Shown here piece by piece: positions 25,365 to 36,400 of a stretch of 64,000 bases of DNA (position 1 is its first letter; each line of letters starts with the position of its first letter). The notes below the pieces were generated by a model. It was not told the DNA's origin. It saw nothing but the letters and a program-made list of their open reading frames with translations, and ran no database searches. The position numbers and the translations under genes were made by a program. The DNA is from Phorcus lineatus (taxonomy: Eukaryota > Mollusca > Gastropoda > Trochida > Trochidae): NCBI GenBank assembly GCA_921293015.1, contig OV121081.1, positions 78,881,022 to 78,945,021 on the forward strand. Reading direction: 5' to 3'.

Positions 25365-26880
25365 GTATCATTTTAATGGATTAACTGAGATTTGAGAGAT
25401 TGGTACGTATAATTTAAATTGATTGACTGTCTTTTGAGAGCGGCGCATACTATTAGAATTGATATACTGAGTCATGTAAAGTGGTTGAATACAACACACA
25501 GGGATAGGAATCTGGTTAACTTTGTAATTTGGTTTTACCTTGTCTGTTGAAGTTTGTTACATACAATATGATACAGTCACGGACCTGCCGTTGCGGTCGG
25601 TTACCTTGAACATATTCAAATGTACAGAGTCTTGTTTGATGCATAAATGGATTTACCGAGTTTTGTGAGATTGGTGCATATTATCTAAATAGATTTACAG
25701 TCTCTTGTGAGATTGGTGTATAGTATTCAAATACGTTTACATAGTTTTGAGATAGAATTGAATGTATATTGTTTTATTGGATTTATAGAGTTTTGAGATA
25801 GAATTGGATGCATATTGTTTAATTGGATTTATAGAGTTTTGAGATAGAATTGGATGCATATTGTTTTATTGGATTTATAGAGTTTTGAGATAGAATTGGA
25901 TGCATATTGTTTTATTGGATTTATAGAGTTTTAAGATAGAATTGGATGCATATTGTTTTATTGGATTTATAGAGTTTTAAGATAGAATTGGATGCATATT
26001 GTTTTATTGGATTTATAGAGTTTTTAGATAGAATTGGATGTATATTGTTATATTGGATATATAGAGTTTTGAGATAGAGTTGAATGCATATTATTCAATG
26101 GATTTAGTGAGTCTTGTTAGATTTGCTCATTTTATTTCAATGGATTTACAAAGTCTTCTGCTATTGGATTATTTGAATTGATATACCGAGGACTGTGACA
26201 TTGGATTTACGGAGTCTTGTGACATTGGATTCATACACTATATATGGAATTATTGAGTCTGGTGAACATTGTTACATGAATCATATTGGAATTTACCTAG
26301 TCAGGTTTAGTTGTTTACAAGGAACAAATAGGAATTTACCTAGTCTGGTATTGTTGTTTACAAGGAACAAATAGGAATTTACCTAGTCTGGTGTAGTTGT
26401 TTACAAGGAACAAATAGGAATTTACCTTGTCTGGTAAATTTTTACAAGGAACAAATAGGAATTTACCTTGTCTGGTGTATTTTGACAAGGAACTGGGGTT
26501 GTTTGCATTCACGGATTTATCGGGTCTTGAAAGGTAGGTTACGTGGAACATGAAGGACTAGACCTAGCCTGTTCGTCCTTGTAAATTTGAAGGAGATAGG
26601 TCAACCGAATTTCTAATATGCGGTTACACGTAACATTAATGAGACTGGTGAATTTTGTTTAAAATAGATTCAGGGTTTTATCTAGGCTAAGTGAGGTTTG
26701 GTGAAATCATTTTTCTGAAGTTACCATCGAATGATAGTCTGGTGAGGTTGTTTCAAACTGTATTAAGATGATGTTTTGGATAGGGTTACACGGAACGTAC
26801 GCTGAATTACCGAGCTTTGTTTATGTGTATGAAAAAATACACTAAGGAATTTACTTAATCTGATTACGTTTAATGAAGTG
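25365..26880. repeat. minisatellite cluster, 46-bp and ~47-bp subfamilies
   Basis: This is a continuous degenerate tandem repeat whose consensus shifts along its length. The best-conserved part, 25743-26110, holds about eight copies of a 46-bp unit (agttttgagatagaattgga ...) starting at 25743, 25789, 25835, 25881, 25927, 25973, 26019 and 26065. The flanks carry older copies with the theme 'ggatttaccgagtcttgtgag'. At 26288-26490 a sister subfamily (aggaatttacctagtctggt ... acaaggaacaaat) is repeated about five times. Copies fade out by about 26.9 kb. The open frames here (for example 26336-26551 on the minus strand) are translations of the repeat. Confidence 0.85.
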
Positions 26881-27180
26881 AATGCAAACGTTAATTACTT
26901 TTGGTGTATTATGGGGTTGTTGCATTCAAAATACATTATGCTAGGTTTTACCGAGTCGTATGAGATTGAATACATGCTAATTGGGGTTTTGTTGAGTCTT
27001 GCGCTTAATCGCTTTGCTACTGGGACCGAAGAAAGCAATATATTTGTAACACACTGGCACCCAAAATTGCCGGATATATTTGAAAACAATGCCGTATGCT
27101 GTTGGTATATAGAGCCTTTATCAAGGCCGACGGGTAAATCTAAAGGAACATTTGCAGGTCCCTAGATGCATGTTACCTTT

Positions 27181-27300
27181 ACTTCCGTTCTGTATCTAAC
27201 ATTTCCGTTCTGTATCTAACATTTCCGTTCTGTATCTAACATTTCCGTTCTGTATCTAACATTTCCGTTCTGTACCTAACACTTCCGTTCTGTATCTAAC
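27181..27300. repeat. six copies of a 20-bp unit
   Basis: Six head-to-tail copies of atttccgttctgtatctaac occupy exactly 120 bp, with only three substitutions among them (first, fifth and sixth copies). Near-identity suggests recent expansion or homogenisation. Confidence 0.95.
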
Positions 27301-28070
27301 ATTTTCCTTTCCAAACGTTCATTACTTTTTATCATAGAGGTCATGATATTCGGAACAATCTTGCACTAAATGTATTTAAGCTTGAAAAATGTTGATGATC
27401 CTAGTTATATTTTGTTTTTAAACTTATACTTGCAATCCCCGGTGATGAATTAATAACATTCCATTACCATGCCAAATCATCTCAAGTCTAAAGTCTACAC
27501 CATTGTTTCGTGAGTTATTAATTAACCCATAAGCACGATATTTGAAAAACTTGAACATTAAGCTTTAGGTGGTTTGAAACATGGAAATATGTTTATTGAT
27601 TACAGGATATAAACACTGATGATATAATTATATAAGAATCAAATGTAAAATATTTGTCAATGCATTTATCATAAAGATCGTTATTAACGTTATTGATATC
27701 ATAAAAGTGTTCGTGTCTTCCTATCTTGACTTGAATATTAGTATTTCCAGTGCGAGACTAGTGTCACAATATAGAATGTCACTCATATGATATCCTCTAC
27801 GGAAAATATGTAACAATCCTTTACATTCAACTACTTGCTGTCGGCACTTTATGCCGCCAGACCATAGACAAAATGTGACATCAAAGATTTTGTATGATGT
27901 CATTTCACAATGACAATGAACATCGTATAAACCCAATTAGGAATTATAAGAATCCACTCCGAGGTAATAAATTATTGTTAAACACCGGAATGAGACAGTA
28001 AAAACACAAATGTCGTAATGAGTAATCATTGCACATGTTTGTGTATACGGCACACTATTACTCCAATTTG
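27301..28070. other. intergenic upstream of the MFS gene
   Basis: No gene or strong repeat seen. It may include promoter or 5' untranslated exons of the MFS gene that follows, but no specific site can be supported. Confidence 0.4.

Positions 28071-28073
<3 letters not shown>

Positions 28074-28150
<77 letters not shown>
28074..28150. repeat. (TA)n microsatellite
   Basis: About 38 uninterrupted TA dinucleotides. It ends about 300 bp before the first coding exon of the MFS transporter gene. The open frame across it (Ile-Tyr repeats) is an artefact. Confidence 0.98.
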
Positions 28151-28155
<5 letters not shown>

Positions 28156-28456
28156 AAAATATATCTAACTGTTCTCTATGTCACAGTTGTGAATTATGGT
28201 AAATAAAATCCTGTTCTTTTCTGTTCTGTTCTGATGACATAGTTATGACTTCACTTTACTTTTAAAAGAACTTAAATCATCAAGAACCATAATTGAAATA
28301 CTCGGTCGACCACTGCTTTGAAAACAACTGTTGACCCCAAGAAGAACCCCAAGAAGAACCCCCACGCCCACATTAAAAGTTTCTCGATCCGCCACTGTGT
28401 CGATTGATAACAAGCATGATTCAGGAAATTTCCTTTTGTCTTGCAGCTGTAACGAG

Positions 28457-30932
28457 ATGTCGGAGGATAGGGAGAAGAAGAGCAAGATAATAGAAACTCT
28501 ATGGCTCTTCTGGGCCTTTCACTTCGTGGTGAGTGGTCTGGTCATATCCTGGTAATAACTCAAGATAACTTAAGATCAAGAAACTAAACATCCGTCATTG
28601 TCATGTGTCATGCATTTAAGTAGTTTGCAACTAAAAAGTTATAAAAAGCACGAATTAAATTTCATTTCGTCTTTAGATCTTTATTAATTTAAAATTGGTC
28701 GGTGAATGGTTAATATATCATTATCCAATTGGACGAACGAAAAGCATTTACGTATATCGCATTTGCTTTCATTAAAATGAATTATTTGGTTTTGTTTTTT
28801 TACAATATACGTTGTCTCTAATTGTTATGGTTACAACAAAAAAGTATGAATCTATAAATAAAGTTGTAAATGTGTCCTTATTAGTGAGGTCCGGGCAAAG
28901 GAATACTCTTTTAACAAAAAACTGCTTTTCTAACAGTTTTGTCGGGGATTTTTTCGATTTAAAGCTATTCTAAAAACTTTTCTAAACGAAAAATCGTAAA
29001 GTTAATGTTAATTCATCGACGAGAACTTCTAGTAAGGTCCATATGTTTACGTCCTGCGTCCTGGTGATTAGCAAAAAATAATTAAGAGTTGGATAAACAA
29101 AAAACTTCGTCAAATCGAGTTTAACAAGTTAAAATTTGGAACACACCATCTGCACAAATAATTTTACTTTTTTGGGTCAAGGCGATTTAGTTAGCTTCCG
29201 GGTCGGTAAATGTTTGATTGCCGGACTCTGAGGGTGTAGGTTTGAATCAGGTAAGAGACTCGACCCAAAGAAGTGCAAGAGTTTGTATTACAGCAGATAG
29301 TGTGATCCCAAAAAATACAATGTTATATTTGCTCATTGTTATATTTGCTAACTATCTAAATGCTATGTATCTCGAAATGAATTTATTAAATATACACCTG
29401 CCAACAAAATATCTCATATTCCCCATGTGCTGTAAGAACCATCACGTTCCTACCTGCAGGGCTTTGTGAACGGTATCATCGGCCCAACCCTCCTGGATCT
29501 ACAACTGAAGGTGGGCGCCACTATGTCCCAGATGACCTACATCTTCTTCGTGCAGGGGGCCGGCTTCATCGCCGGGATATTACTGGCCGGCGTTATAGAG
29601 AGGTGTATCAGTACGAGGCTCATCTTGACGTACTCGCTGCTGATTGGCTGTGTAGCAAACTTCGCTCTACCATGGGGCATTCACTTTTACTACCTCGCGA
29701 TTATGTTCTTCGTCCTTGGATTCGCCAAGGGAATGATTGATTACGGTAAGCAAAATGTTAATTTGATTCTCGATATGAACAACAGATCAAAAATGGAAAT
29801 TATTTTCAAGTAAATTCATTGAAGGGCACTATCAGACATCGACATCACATCCCACCAGACGAAGCAGTTAGCCCCGAAACATCCATTTAATCCATCATTT
29901 GATTTTCCTAAAAGCATGTCCATAATGCATAAAATTCACTATGATAAGTAACATATTGCAAAAAAGAAATTTCAAATACCTCTTTATATTTCAGCGGCTC
30001 TATCGATCTGTAACCAATTGTGGCAAGAGAACAAGAGCGTTTCTTTACAGTTTATAACTCTTGGGGCTGGTATAGCTGCCTTCATCGCCCCGTTCATCGC
30101 CACGCCCTTCCTTGCCAACCCCCACGACAGGAAATCATTCATCGCGGCCCGACTTCGGAACTACACCCTGCCAACTGAGAAGTGTCATGACGCCCTGTGT
30201 ACCAATGAAGTGTCGCACGTGCAGTACGCCTACGTTATCCTTGGATTGGCTTGCCTGCCGGCTGTGGTCGCCTTCTCGTATTTCCACAGGGAGCGGGCTG
30301 CCACGCCTTTCATCACTTACGAGGAGTTCACAGAGGTAACGAGGGGCACCAACTACACTGGCCGGGAACGAATCTTCCTCCTCCTGCTCTTCCTCTTCCA
30401 TGTTCCGGTATTCGGGATTTTACTCACCTACAGCGACCTCTTAACTCCATTCGGGGTCGACATCGACCTTCACCTGTCCAAGACCCGCATGGCAACAATG
30501 ACTTCCGCGTTCTGGGGATGTTTTCTGGCAGGTCGATGTCTTAACCTATTTTTCTCCAACTGTTTACCCAGCCTTGTATTGCTCGGTCTCAACTTCGCCG
30601 GATGGATCGCCTCATGTATAGTTCTGTTCGTTCTAGGCGAGAAACAGGAAGTGGCGCTGTGGATGGGCACAGCTGCGTTTGGCGTATTTAGCTCGGTTTA
30701 TCTCCCCTTGGTCTTGGCGTGGAGCAACGAGCACATGAAGCTGTCTGGAGGGATGATCACCGCGTCCCTGGTGGCCAGTGGAGTTGGGGAAATTCTCGTC
30801 CCTTTCTTAACCGGTCAGTGCTTCTCTGTTTATGGACCCAAGTCTCTCATTTACTCCGTGTGTTCTTCTGTGGGGTATGAAGTGCTAGTCTTCTTACTGC
30901 TTGTTATATGTGGACGGCAAATGAGGAACTGA
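28457..30932 (+). CDS. MFS transporter, MFSD4 / sodium-dependent glucose transporter 1-like
   Basis: This is a plasma-membrane carrier of the major facilitator superfamily, closest by eye to MFSD4A/MFSD4B (NaGLT1); substrate, perhaps a sugar, is inferred only from family. Three coding exons are 28457-28528, 29460-29745 and 29995-30932. They have gtgagt and gtaagc donors and tgcag and ttcag acceptors, and phases 0 and 1 match. The sum is 1296 nt, 431 aa plus stop. An acceptor at 28446 just before the ATG implies a 5' untranslated exon. The N-terminus (MSEDREKKSKIIETLWLF) leads into TM1 and the family-typical GPTLLDL motif. About 12 hydrophobic segments follow. A loop with two Cys (EKCHDALCTNEVSH) lies between TM6 and TM7 regions, and the protein stops right after the last helix (GRQMRN). 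It is shorter than vertebrate members (about 500 aa) because loops and tail are short, not because it is broken. A possible AATAAA is at 31361. A tRNA-like relic lies in intron 1. Confidence 0.9.
29173..29267 (+). repeat. tRNA-like relic (possible SINE head) in MFS intron 1
   Basis: The patch has a B-box-like ggtttgaatc (about 29239), an upstream A-box-like ttagcttccgggtcgg, and ends that can pair (tgggtc at 29173, gaccca at 29262). At about 95 nt with weak inner arms it does not fold as a good tRNA. It is read as a decayed tRNA-derived sequence. Confidence 0.3.
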
Positions 30933-33415
30933 CGCCTGATTTTATGGCTGTGATTCTGTATCAATCAAACACGAACTGGGGAATGACTTAAATACGCGAA
31001 TGGCTTTCAAATGTGTCAAACACAAATTTTCTTGATGTTCATTCAAAACCTATTACATATTTATTAAAAATACACGGTATAATTATCAGTTTTCAATTAA
31101 ATCGAGCAACATCCTAACGTGTGTTAAGTCGAAATTACTCTACTAGGAGTCTACAAGTTATATAACCCATCAAACACAATTAACTTAATATTTGATCTTC
31201 TATATGTTTAACTTTTGTTTCCAAAATCAAATTTGACAGATTGACGAGAGTCATTGTCCGTTTATTTCGATGTGAATCTCGAATTTATACATTTCTATAC
31301 CCACTCCAGTGAATTGATTAGCATTTGAATAATACGTTTCATTATAAGTTAGTAGTTCTCAATAAAATTACACCATACATTTAGTTTGACATTGATGACT
31401 CCAACAACGCACAGAGGAGCCAGGCTGCTACAAAGGATATTTTTTTATGAGTGGCGATGGCTCAAGACTAAGATCTGGTGGCAAACGAACGACTATGTCA
31501 GATAACATTTGCTTCAGTTGCGGTGTAACTTTGAGTGGGATTTTGCACTCAATGATAGAAAAAAATTACACAGGGGCTTTTTCATTAAAAATGATTATAA
31601 TTTTCAAAATACAGTATTACATCGTAGGATATAATGATCATATCATAACGTACAGACGTCTAGAAATAAATATCACCTTCATTGAAATTAGCAAAGCAAT
31701 TAAAATATCTATAATACCAACAATTTAATGGTTTCAATATCAAAGATGAGTGCATCAAGTTTGCACATGTACAACGAACCATAACAGATGAAGTTTATAC
31801 AGTAATATGCCAATGAATAATCTTATCAATGTTTAACAGCCAATTTCTTTGAAATCCTCAATATGATTGGGGGGAATATTCAAAACAATGAAAAAATGTA
31901 ATCATTAAAAAAAGTCTATATCTGATGGCCTGAGTAATTCAAACAACGTTTGGATGCAAGAGGGTGCTCAGCGTTCAAGGGGAACGTTACTGTGGCGGAC
32001 TATTTTATTTCCACTTCATGTTGGCAAACACTGCAATAAATGCAAAGAACCTAATAACTCAAAGAAACTATATAACATGTTATCAAATTTCATTGTCATT
32101 ATTACTTGTATCTCCTAAACAGTACAGCATTAAACATTAAATGAGTTAAAGCAACGTCTGTACACACTACATCAAAAGTTGTCTCTTTTATTACATATAG
32201 TCAACCTTAACACAGAATGTGATCGATAATTCATATTGCACTTAGACGTTCAGCCACAATTCGTTAAGTAACGGCGGGATAAGTAAAAAATTAGTTAAAG
32301 TCTTTTTTCCAGTTCCATTAATTATTTTGAAACAATTTTTTTGGTAGTAAAAAATATTTTTTTAGCAATGACGTTTTTGTGGTCCCGTTGAATTTCACTT
32401 AACGAGTTCCGACTGCAGGTCTGAATATCACAGTTCCAGATTTTTCAAAATCATTAATGTACATTTACGAAGCTAAACAGTTAATGGCAAAGAAGTAGAG
32501 TAAGGCGATAAAGGGCGAAAGGCTGGTCTCTAAGGTATCCTTTATATCACAATATAATTGAAGGAGTAGAGTCTACATGATCACATTGGCTATACCAAGC
32601 ACACAGAGCTTCGAGGGGACGCTAGAAATCGGAACATTTTCAGCTGTTGTCAGGTCACATGTTTCGTAAATTTGCAGTTCCACATTCACGTAATTCTTTT
32701 TTGTTTCTATGCCAACCCTGTTGTCTCGTGTTGCGGCAAACAATGTATCTGGTTTAAACGTAATGTTAATTTTCACTAAAGAAATGTATGTGTTAATCTT
32801 CGTGAACTTTGGTATTTATATAAGCGTTAATAACATAAACGCTCAAATGTTCAACTTGAATTGTAGTTGACATCAGATAAATTCCATCAAGGGTATTTTC
32901 AGTACTTGCTAGTTCCAACCGACTTTTCGTCAAGATTGGCACTGATGTCTCTTGCTTCTTTTACTCTACTTGCTCAATTAGCCGTCAGATTAACAGGCAT
33001 AGACACCCAATTAGAAGTTGACCTCAGTGAATATTCTTCCATGCAAAGAGTTGAAAAAGATTCCCTCTTCAATTATAGTACCACCCATGTATAGGAGGAC
33101 GAACTGGTTAGCACTACCAGAGGCTATACCCGTCATGCACTGTGGTTAACATAATATTCAAAGTCGAGTCTCTATAAATGACCAAGTAAACATTTTCAAG
33201 GACAGGATTTCTGGCTCCAGTCTTATACAAAGTGCCTTAGGTGTGTATCTTCAGTAGCAGTTCACAAAAGGGAACCTGCTTCTCCAAAGTGATCCAACCC
33301 TCTTCCACATTAGTAAATTGCGCATATAAGGTAGAAAATCAAATACGTTTACAAATGACCAAGTGTAGGTCAAGTAGCAGTTCAGGACAGGATCTCTTGA
33401 TACATTTACATGTCC
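30933..33415. other. tail-to-tail intergenic region
   Basis: It lies between the 3' ends of the convergent MFS and collagen-EGF genes and should hold both 3' UTRs. AATAAA at 31361 suits the plus-strand gene. No further gene or clear repeat is visible; short frames at 31447-31728, 32573-32776 and 32867-33094 look random. Confidence 0.5.
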
Positions 33416-36400
33416 TCAGTAGTAGTTGACCTCCGGTCCCCTGGTGGAGAAGGCGCTCCTGTGTGACTTGGTCTCCCAGGCTCCCTCGGTGATGCGTCGC
33501 TCCTCGCGGTAAGTCCGGCCCCTCTTGACGAAGAGGCAGGTGAGGATGAGGAGGCTGATGATCGTGAGCAGGATGAGCCACACGATCAGACCAATCACTG
33601 TCGACCTGCTCAAGATCCCCTCCCGCGTCTCGCACTCCTCACTGGTTGACGCTGAAAGGTTATGAGACAGTTTTAGAAATATTCATAGGTATCGAAACAA
33701 AGCACTCATTCGCCTATGCACTTCATACAGATGAAGATGATAAACCTTTGATACCTCTCAAAATGTACCCTTTACGAAGATATACAATTTACATCAATTC
33801 TCACAAAGCAACCCTTCAATAAGGTTGACACCATCTCCGATCCTTTAACATCGCATGAGGTATCTTTAGTGAGCGAGTTAAGACAATGCATAACCAAGAA
33901 GGAGATATCTTTACCAGTCAAAACTAAGATAAAGAAGTTGGAATGAAATGTCTAAATAGCTCAATAACCAACCGGGTTTAGGTATAGAGCAGACTTTCTG
34001 CCTTCAGGAATTTGTAGGGATGAGATAGAAGTACAAAATATTGTTTGACGTTGTCAACAACATTTTTTTAACACCGTAAGTCGCGCGAGAATCGTGTTCA
34101 ACTAGAGTAATCGCACCAAATCGTTCAATGTACCAGAAGGCCATCGAACAATCATTAAGTATAAGAGGAGGTATCTTGGACTCTTGGGCTTTGATGATTG
34201 CACGATTGTATTTTCAGCTTGTTTCAGCTTAGTGTTATTTACTCAAAATGTTGAACAATACGACATTTAGAAATGAAATACTAGTTTTAAGAGCCTGAGC
34301 AAAGTCATGGTCATATCTCGTTATGGCTAGTCAATCAAGTGACCAAAACACATCATTGCTTGCAAAGTGGGCGTGATTAGATTCCTGATTGCTTAACTTC
34401 GTAATGCTACTGTTCGGAGGCGTTGAAATAGGGTAGAAAAGAAAGCTATTAATGGGTGATTTCTTTGCTTAGCTAAAAGAACACGCCACTCGTTTCGATT
34501 CTCAACTGTGGTAAAATTATGAATTAGACTTTTTGTGGCCTTATTTGGCACTAGTTTTAAACAAGACTGACTAGCGCTGTAACATGATTTGTATTTTACC
34601 ACAGTGCTGGGAGAAAAATATTATTTATTAATACAATGTAACTTGTAGATGACACTATCACGCTAATGAGAGAAAAAGAGCAAGGGCCCTCTTAGCCTCT
34701 ATATCCTGTGACGTTTACAGTTTCTGGTTGAACTAAATAAGTTAAAGCTATTCAAGTTTGCATGAGTGAAATTCAAATAAGTTGTTATGGAAGAACTTCA
34801 ATAACAATTTATAATTTCAAAATATTATGTATCCTTTTTATGTTTTGTTGAGTATATGTGGACGATACACTTTAGAGATTGTTGATAATGAAAACCAAGA
34901 GAACCCAAAAGTGGCTTACCTGCAGCTTGCGGCATTGTTTCCAGTTCTTTGCGAAGACAGTGGATGGAGCCGGGGGTGTTGATACACACCTGCAGCCCAG
35001 TGCACCCTCCGCTCTGGGACATGCACTCGTCCACGTCTGCAATTGAACACGTCAATTACGTATACAAGTACGATTGACGTCATCCTGCTAAATCAGCGTA
35101 TATGAATCCGCTCTCGCTCCTTCCTAAAACCTTCCTAATACCCTGATATCCTTCAAGCCAAAACGCTCGTATCGCTAGCTATATAACCAGCCAAAGAGAC
35201 GACTCGCATTCAGCAAAGGCGGCACAACCCGCATGGAAAAATACGTTGAGTTCAAGCTAGTAGCTTCACGCTCCTTAATTAACGATATTTCATTGGCTGA
35301 AAAAAATAACAGGTGAGCAAAGCCACGAATATCAAGCTGCCAGCCAGCAATACGAGGGATTTAGCCCGTAAGAGATCATGGTATTAGGAAGGAGCGAGAG
35401 CGGATTCATATACGCTGATTTAGCAGGATGGAGTGACGTGATTTACTGTACATACAACGTAACGATGAACTTTCTTTTTCAAGTGACAATCTCTTACCAA
35501 CTCAAATTAACATTCTTCAAATCAGAATTGAGACGGAAACGTTAAAGAGAATCTAATCACAGGAAAAAAACGTGTGTTAAAGACTTTACTGGGAGATCGA
35601 AGTCTCGATGATTGTGTTTTATTCCTTAATAGCCTTTGATAAGGGCCAATACGAGGCTTTAAGCGTCTTTTAACAGAGGTCATACTCATATCAGAGGTCT
35701 ATCTTCAAACCTAACAGATCATGAACATTTTTAAAGTCGTTTTTCTCTTCAGTATTTCAGATTTCTTCGAAAACAACTCAAACAAATAACGAGTATGACG
35801 TTTCATGTCACGACAGAGATCATTCCCTTACCTATACAGGATCGTCGATCTGGTCCGATCTTGTAGCCCTCTTGGCAGGAACACTCCCACGTGGTCTCAC
35901 TGTTGGTGCACACGTGCTGACACCCGCCATTGTCCCTCTCGCACTCGTTCACATCTAACAAACATTACATTATGTGAACGAAATCATCTTTCTCGTTAAC
36001 ATGAATTAGTGGTATTTTACGAGTAATTGATTATGCAAGTACACTTACCAACACATGTTCTGTTATCAGCTGAATCGAGACTATATCCGGTTTGACATGC
36101 GCAATGGTATCCTTGAATGGTGTCGACGCATATATGACTACATCCATGTTCGGTTCCAGCACATTCGTCTTTCCCTGTACAAACAGTGGTAGAAATGCTG
36201 TAATTTGCAGATATTATTTTGCTTATTTAGACTGTCTCACAAACGTTTCAAACTTAGTATGTATGTGAACTTTTCACTTACGCATAGAGAAGACTAGAGT
36301 CTAGCCGTGAACACTGCGCCCATTACAGGAGCAACTTCAAATGAATAGTTTGCACCCATTACTAGCAGACCTACCTATTAACAGTGCCTCTCAACAACAG

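Noticed and set aside
26878-27165. 95-codon frame possibly coding
   Set aside because: It overlaps the decayed edge of the 46-bp minisatellite and has no splice sites or domain.
28018-28206. Open frame of alternating Ile-Tyr
   Set aside because: It is a translation of the (TA)n microsatellite.
33339-33635. 98-codon minus-strand frame over the membrane exon
   Set aside because: Wrong frame for the transmembrane exon; the spliced phase from exon 7 selects the frame ending VNYY.
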